From Phaeocystidibacter luteus (GTDB taxonomy: Bacteria > Bacteroidota > Bacteroidia > Flavobacteriales > Schleiferiaceae), in assembly GCF_008933115.1 (NCBI RefSeq), contig NZ_WBVO01000008.1, positions 98,540 to 162,539 on the forward strand: a stretch of DNA of 64,000 nt, written 5' to 3'. A program made the translations under genes and the position numbers. Positions 60,939 through 64,000 of this stretch are shown piece after piece. The notes under the pieces were generated by a model. That model saw only the letters and a list, made by a program, of their open reading frames with translations, had not been told where the DNA came from and made no database searches. Numbering within the stretch: position 1 is the first letter of the stretch; every line of letters begins with the position of its first letter.

Positions 60939-61620
60939 AGAGATCGGCTAGGTGCTTTTTCACCTTGGCTTTCACCTCTTCCATATCTGGAACATAACCG
61001 AGTTCTACATCGAGCGAGGTAACGGCCTTGTCGGCAATTCCGCATGGAACGATGTAGTCGAAGTACTTCATGTCCACATTCACGTTAAAAGCGAAACCGT
61101 GCATGGTTACCCAACGACTGGCGCGGACACCCATTGCACAAATCTTACGGGCGAATGGGGTTCCAACATCAAGCCAAACTCCGGTTTCCCCTTTGCTTCG
61201 ATCGCCCTTTAATCCATACTCGGCCATAGTCAGAATAATGGCCTCTTCGAGGTATCGGAGATACTTGTGGATGTCGGTAAAATGCTCGTCGAGATCGAAA
61301 ATTGGATAACCTACAAGCTGACCGGGGCCGTGGTAAGTGATGTCACCTCCTCGATTGATCTTGTACCAATCGATTCCCTCCTGCGCCATGCGTTCTTCGT
61401 TGATGAGGAGGTGTTCAACCTTTCCGCTCTTGCCAAGTGTATACACGTGGGGGTGGTGAACAAAAAGAAGATGATCTTGGGTAGGTTGACGGTCGGCTTC
61501 CTCTCGCTTTCTGTTCGCTGATTTAATCTCAACAATTTCATCGAAGAGTTGCTCTTGGTAGTCCCAAGCCTCCTTGTACTTCATTGTACCTAAATCCTCA
61601 AACCGAACCTTCCGCATCAT
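60919..61620 (-). CDS. lipB: Octanoyl-[ACP]:protein N-octanoyltransferase
   Basis: 233 residues from ATG 61620 (61617 also possible). LipB moves octanoyl from ACP to lipoyl domains of 2-oxoacid dehydrogenases and GcvH, the first step of lipoate synthesis. Conserved blocks: HHPHVYTLGKSGK, INRGGDITYHGPGQLVGYPI, RKICAMGVRASRWVTMHGFAFNV (catalytic Lys) and IVPCGIADKAVTSL (catalytic Cys). The start codon overlaps the stop of the outer-membrane protein gene (ATGATG), so it is translated after it in a three-gene operon with the isomerase. It overlaps the convergent hydrolase by 20 bases. Confidence 0.95.
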   Translation of the reverse strand: MMRKVRFEDLGTMKYKEAWDYQEQLFDEIVEIKSANRKREEADRQPTQDHLLFVHHPHVYTLGKSGKVEHLLINEERMAQEGIDWYKINRGGDITYHGPGQLVGYPIFDLDEHFTDIHKYLRYLEEAIILTMAEYGLKGDRSKGETGVWLDVGTPFARKICAMGVRASRWVTMHGFAFNVNVDMKYFDYIVPCGIADKAVTSLDVELGYVPDMEEVKAKVKKHLADLFTIQYL

Positions 61621-62156
61621 AACCAAACTTGGAGGCCGAGGCCAAGTCCGAATACGGTTGTGATAGAGGGCTCGGTAAAAGAGCCGTCTTGTTTCTGACT
61701 TGAGCTGTGCCTGCTATTGTAGAATGCAAAGATATCGATACCTACGTTCTCTGTCACCCTATTTAGGTATCCCGTTCTAAAGCCCCAAAGCCAGGCGTAG
61801 CGGTGCTTTTTATCGGAAGAAATAATAGAAATGTCGTTTCCCCACCCATATCCACCTCTCGCGCCGGCGTAGAGCACGTCTCTTTCGGTAAGTAACCAAT
61901 GGTATCGGACGATAGGAACGGCTTCATAGTACCTGGATACAGGGGAAATACTCACGTTACCTTCGACTCCAAAGAGCAGGTTTTCGTTTACGAAATACCC
62001 TGTCGAAAGTGTGATACTCCCGTAGTAGGAGACCTCACCAAAAACGCCCTCTCCGCTCAATTGAACATCACCTCCGAGGAGCAAGCGTGGGTGCTCTTGA
62101 GCAGCGGCTTGAATCGAAATGAGGAGAATTAGAGCAGAGAGTAGTTTTTTTATCAT
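61617..62156 (-). CDS. Small outer membrane beta-barrel protein, 179 aa
   Basis: Signal peptide MIKKLLSALILLISIQAAAQ, then alternating strands (RLLLGGDVQLSGEGVFGEVSYYG, ITLSTGYFVNENLLFGVEGNVSI, WLWGFRTGYLNRVTENVGIDIFAFY) and a C-terminal strand VFGLGLGLQVWL. Probably an eight-stranded barrel. No function is assigned. It is located between the isomerase and lipB with overlaps on both sides (4 bases with the isomerase, 4 with lipB), so it is certainly translated in that operon although functionally unrelated. Confidence 0.7.
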   Translation of the reverse strand: MIKKLLSALILLISIQAAAQEHPRLLLGGDVQLSGEGVFGEVSYYGSITLSTGYFVNENLLFGVEGNVSISPVSRYYEAVPIVRYHWLLTERDVLYAGARGGYGWGNDISIISSDKKHRYAWLWGFRTGYLNRVTENVGIDIFAFYNSRHSSSQKQDGSFTEPSITTVFGLGLGLQVWL

Positions 62157-63142
62157 TGAGGGATATTTTGGAGATGGCTTTTGAGGTCTTCTATCACTCG
62201 AATATCCATCATATCGGCCCCTTTGAGTTCGGCGAGATGTAGCGAAACGTAGTCGCCAAAATGAATCATGTACAGCGCTCTTTCGATATCCGTCTTCCCC
62301 TTGGCGGTGACGCTGTATACGTGAGGCGTTTGCTTTTTTAGAAGCTCGGCGTTCTTTTCAGCGCGAACTCCATTTCTTTTGTGCTCGGTTTCGCTTCTTA
62401 GGAAAATAGCTCCGTGATCGTCGGAACCGCCTGCCCAGCCTACGAGCTCATTGTGGTTCATTTCTGGAACGGCTGCATCCCATCCCACAACTTTTGAATT
62501 TTCATTCACTTGTTGGCGCCAGCGAGTGGCCACTCCGGCAAGACCGTTAGTTGCGTATATAGCTAGTGTTTTATCCTGAAGCTTTTCAGCAAGGGCCTTA
62601 GCATCGTCGGAAATTTGCTGCTGATTCTCTAGGAGATAATCTGCTGCATTTGCGATTTCGGTTTCCCAGTCTGGAGTTTGAACTCCGTAATTTTGAAGTA
62701 GTCGAAAAAGTTGAACGAAGGAATAGCCAAACATCGAGCGCGGGGGGTTACCTCCGGGAATGATGATGTGGTTAAGTCCGCGCTCTTCGCACAGTTTCTT
62801 GAGTTGTCCGCCACTGGTAATGGCGGCCAGCATGGCACCATACTCAAGTCCGGTTAGGGCGGCTTCTAAAGTTTCCTCGGTATTCCCGCTGTAGCTAGAA
62901 GCGATGATGAGCGTTTCGGTTCCAACCCAATGTGGAACAGAGTATCCTTTATTGACGGCGATGGGAATGCGCGCTGTTGGGGCGCACAACTCGGTTACAA
63001 TGCTACCTCCGATGCCGGAACCGCCCATGCCTGTGATAAGCACGTTAGCTGGGCGCATACCTTGAGACCTGAGTTGAGCCTCGTTGGCAATCGACAATGC
63101 GTCTTTCAAGTGTTTCGGAAAATCGGCAATGAGATCCTTCAT
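62153..63142 (-). CDS. Bifunctional phosphoglucose/phosphomannose isomerase
   Basis: 329 residues, two SIS domains. ADDED family features: NVLITGMGGSGIGGSIVTEL at residues 34-53, IIASSYSGNTEETLEAA, and the C-terminal WDAAVPEMNHNELVGWAG with the catalytic Glu/His. It interconverts glucose 6-phosphate, fructose 6-phosphate and mannose 6-phosphate, thus linking glycolysis with nucleotide-sugar supply for the glycans of the 47-57 kb region. First gene of the minus-strand operon with the barrel protein and lipB; a -7 box TACTTTCG lies 22 bases upstream. Confidence 0.9.
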   Translation of the reverse strand: MKDLIADFPKHLKDALSIANEAQLRSQGMRPANVLITGMGGSGIGGSIVTELCAPTARIPIAVNKGYSVPHWVGTETLIIASSYSGNTEETLEAALTGLEYGAMLAAITSGGQLKKLCEERGLNHIIIPGGNPPRSMFGYSFVQLFRLLQNYGVQTPDWETEIANAADYLLENQQQISDDAKALAEKLQDKTLAIYATNGLAGVATRWRQQVNENSKVVGWDAAVPEMNHNELVGWAGGSDDHGAIFLRSETEHKRNGVRAEKNAELLKKQTPHVYSVTAKGKTDIERALYMIHFGDYVSLHLAELKGADMMDIRVIEDLKSHLQNIPQ

Positions 63143-63163
63143 GTAGTCCTTGTAGGTTTAAGG

Positions 63164-63171
63164 CGAAAGTA
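63164..63171 (-). promoter_or_regulatory. Probable -7 box (TACTTTCG) of the isomerase-lipB operon
   Basis: Reads TACTTTCG on the minus strand (63171 to 63164), 21 bases before the ATG at 63142. Same sequence as the boxes at 5855 and 27321. Confidence 0.5.
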
Positions 63172-63204
63172 CGACTTTGAGTCGGTCTGATAGCAAGTTA
63201 TAAA

Positions 63205-63651
63205 ATGAGCCAAGAGTCGTTTAAAATTAAAGATTGGGAGTCGCTTTCCAAAGAAGAGCTCTACGCAATTCTAAAATTGCGCCAGGAAGTCTTTGTGGTC
63301 GAGCAGCATTGTCCCTATTTGGATTGCGATGATCACGACGAAAACTGCCTTCACCTTTGGACGGAAGACTCGCAAGGAATAACGGCCTATTCGCGTATCG
63401 CCCCTCCTGGAGAGATATACGAAGAGACATCCATCGGGAGGGTCATTACTGCTGAAAGAGCTCGGCGAACAGGTTTGGGCCGGCGTCTGATGGATAGGTC
63501 CATGAAGGAAACGGAATCGCAATTTGGCAAGCCTATCCGCATTATGGCGCAATCGTACCTCCTCAAATTCTATGAATCTTACGGATTTGTGAAAGAGGGA
63601 GAGGAGTTTTTAGAGGATGGGTTGCCGCATTGGTGGATGATTTGTGATTAG
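63205..63651 (+). CDS. ElaA-type GNAT acetyltransferase
   Basis: 148 residues. ElaA family: FKIKDWESLSKEELYAILKLRQEVFVVEQHCPYLDCDDHDE at the start is diagnostic, followed by the acetyl-CoA site ITAERARRTGLGRRLMDRSM and SYLLKFYESYGFVKEGEEFLEDGLPHWWM. The substrate is unknown in spite of wide distribution. It is divergent to the isomerase operon. The stop codon (TAG 63649-63651) overlaps the first unit of a 16-bp tandem repeat. Confidence 0.9.
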   Translation: MSQESFKIKDWESLSKEELYAILKLRQEVFVVEQHCPYLDCDDHDENCLHLWTEDSQGITAYSRIAPPGEIYEETSIGRVITAERARRTGLGRRLMDRSMKETESQFGKPIRIMAQSYLLKFYESYGFVKEGEEFLEDGLPHWWMICD

Positions 63652-63684
63652 AGGGTTGGAGGGTTAGAGGGTTGGAGGGTTAGA
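63650..63684. repeat. Two-unit 16-bp tandem repeat over the elaA-like stop codon
   Basis: AGAGGGTTGGAGGGTT occurs at 63650-63665 and again at 63666-63681, followed by AGA. The unit itself is made of two G-rich 8-mers (GAGGGTTR). The strand is G-rich with runs of GGG separated by four bases or so, so it could fold as a G-quadruplex. Confidence 0.8.
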
Positions 63685-64000
63685 CGAAGAGCTTTAGCTA
63701 AACCCGTGAGGCTAATAGAATAATACCCTCCAGGGAATGGCGTCAGCATAAAATCCCGATTCTGTTCCACGTCCCGCCACGTCAATCCTGAAAATATCTC
63801 TGTGTCTTCTGTATGAGTCCATCCATCACGTAACCTCGGGCTAAAGCCGCGAGGCTAATAGAATAATCCCCTCCGGGGAATGGCATCAGTATAAAATCCC
63901 GATTCTGTTCCACGTCCAGCACATCGAGCCACGTCAATTCCAAAAATATCTCTGTTTCCCTTTAGTTTGCAGTCTACCTAAAAAGTATTTAGGATCTAGC
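63685..64000. repeat. REP-like direct repeats related to the 23-kb cluster
   Basis: Gene-free to the window end. Two direct repeats of about 100 bases (63706-63803 and 63849-63955) share GAGGCTAATAGAATAAT, a CCCTCC-(A/G)GGG hairpin, AAAATCCCGATTCTGTTCCA and AAAATATCTCTGT. The second is preceded by the palindrome CCTCGGGCTAAAGCCGCGAGG (63834-63854), identical in core to the elements at 23439 and 23703; the first by a degenerate form with GCTTTAGCT (63691-63699). Copy 2 has an insert AGCACATCGA. No open frame of protein quality is seen here. Confidence 0.8.

Noticed and set aside
60919..63142. Meaningful functional link among isomerase, barrel protein and lipB
   Set aside because: The overlaps show co-translation, but the functions are unrelated and operons of mixed housekeeping genes are frequent; no further claim is made.
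1..64000. tRNA, rRNA or other structured RNA genes
   Set aside because: The intergenic spaces are mostly short, and those over 80 bases show no cloverleaf or rRNA-like sequence by eye; a covariance-model scan would be needed to exclude small RNAs.

Overview
The window reads as a chromosomal segment of a Bacteroidota bacterium, most likely a marine Flavobacteriales relative of the Cryomorphaceae/Schleiferiaceae type; the exact family is inference. The evidence is a gliding lipoprotein (GldH), a PorZ-like type IX secretion protein, secreted proteins with type A and type B C-terminal sorting domains, Bacteroidota-only families (DUF4837, DUF4382), mostly absent Shine-Dalgarno sequences, and a recurring promoter -7 box TAnnTTTG/TAnnTTCG. 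Base composition is moderate (near 48% GC by eye). No rRNA, tRNA, CRISPR array, transposase or phage gene was seen.

Layout. 0-3.3 kb: end of asnS, rpoN and a PAP2-like membrane protein. 3.5-9.1 kb: two tandem paralogous large secreted proteins with type B sorting domains, then a DUF4382 lipoprotein, each closed by a clear terminator. 9.1-9.9 kb: a coupled trio made of a 41-aa membrane protein, a 58-aa protein and a secreted NTF2-like protein. 9.9-20.8 kb: two DEAD-box helicases around a MarR-controlled RND efflux operon (MarR, adaptor, pump, TolC) and an exported amidase, then a TfoX-like protein and an acetyltransferase. 20.8-24 kb: a lone receiver protein, a small coiled-coil protein, bestrophin and RidA, then a cluster of interspersed REP-like palindromes without genes. 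24-27.3 kb: two outer-membrane proteins, a GluR0-like ligand-gated potassium channel and a short-chain dehydrogenase.

27.3-46.7 kb is mostly housekeeping: ileS-dksA-like-lspA, an M28 peptidase, gpsA, acetyltransferase, tatA-gatA, a LysM transglycosylase with DUF4837, recO-porZ on the minus strand, and the conserved Bacteroidota set ricT(PSP1)-gldH-pbp1A. 46.7-57.3 kb is the most accessory-looking part. The two subunits of a 3-oxoacid CoA-transferase are separated by an AT-richer GT39/GT2 pair. They are followed by two convergent modules, each pairing a GT-C-like membrane protein with an AlgX/AlgJ-like SGNH protein; the minus-strand module also has an MBOAT acyltransferase. Together they look like a system for making and acylating a surface glycan. 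57.3-63.7 kb: fused peptide-ABC ATPase, a 3'-5' exonuclease, a serine hydrolase, and a minus-strand operon of phosphoglucose/phosphomannose isomerase, an outer-membrane protein and lipB, then an ElaA-type acetyltransferase. The last 350 bases are repeats related to the 23-kb cluster.

Points most worth following up: the swapped GxHH signature in isoleucyl-tRNA synthetase, tandem operators in front of the efflux operon, a hairpin abutting the start codon of an amidase that lacks the usual catalytic Glu, the GluR0-like channel, and the convergent glycan-acylation modules whose SGNH proteins carry GxHW instead of DxHW.
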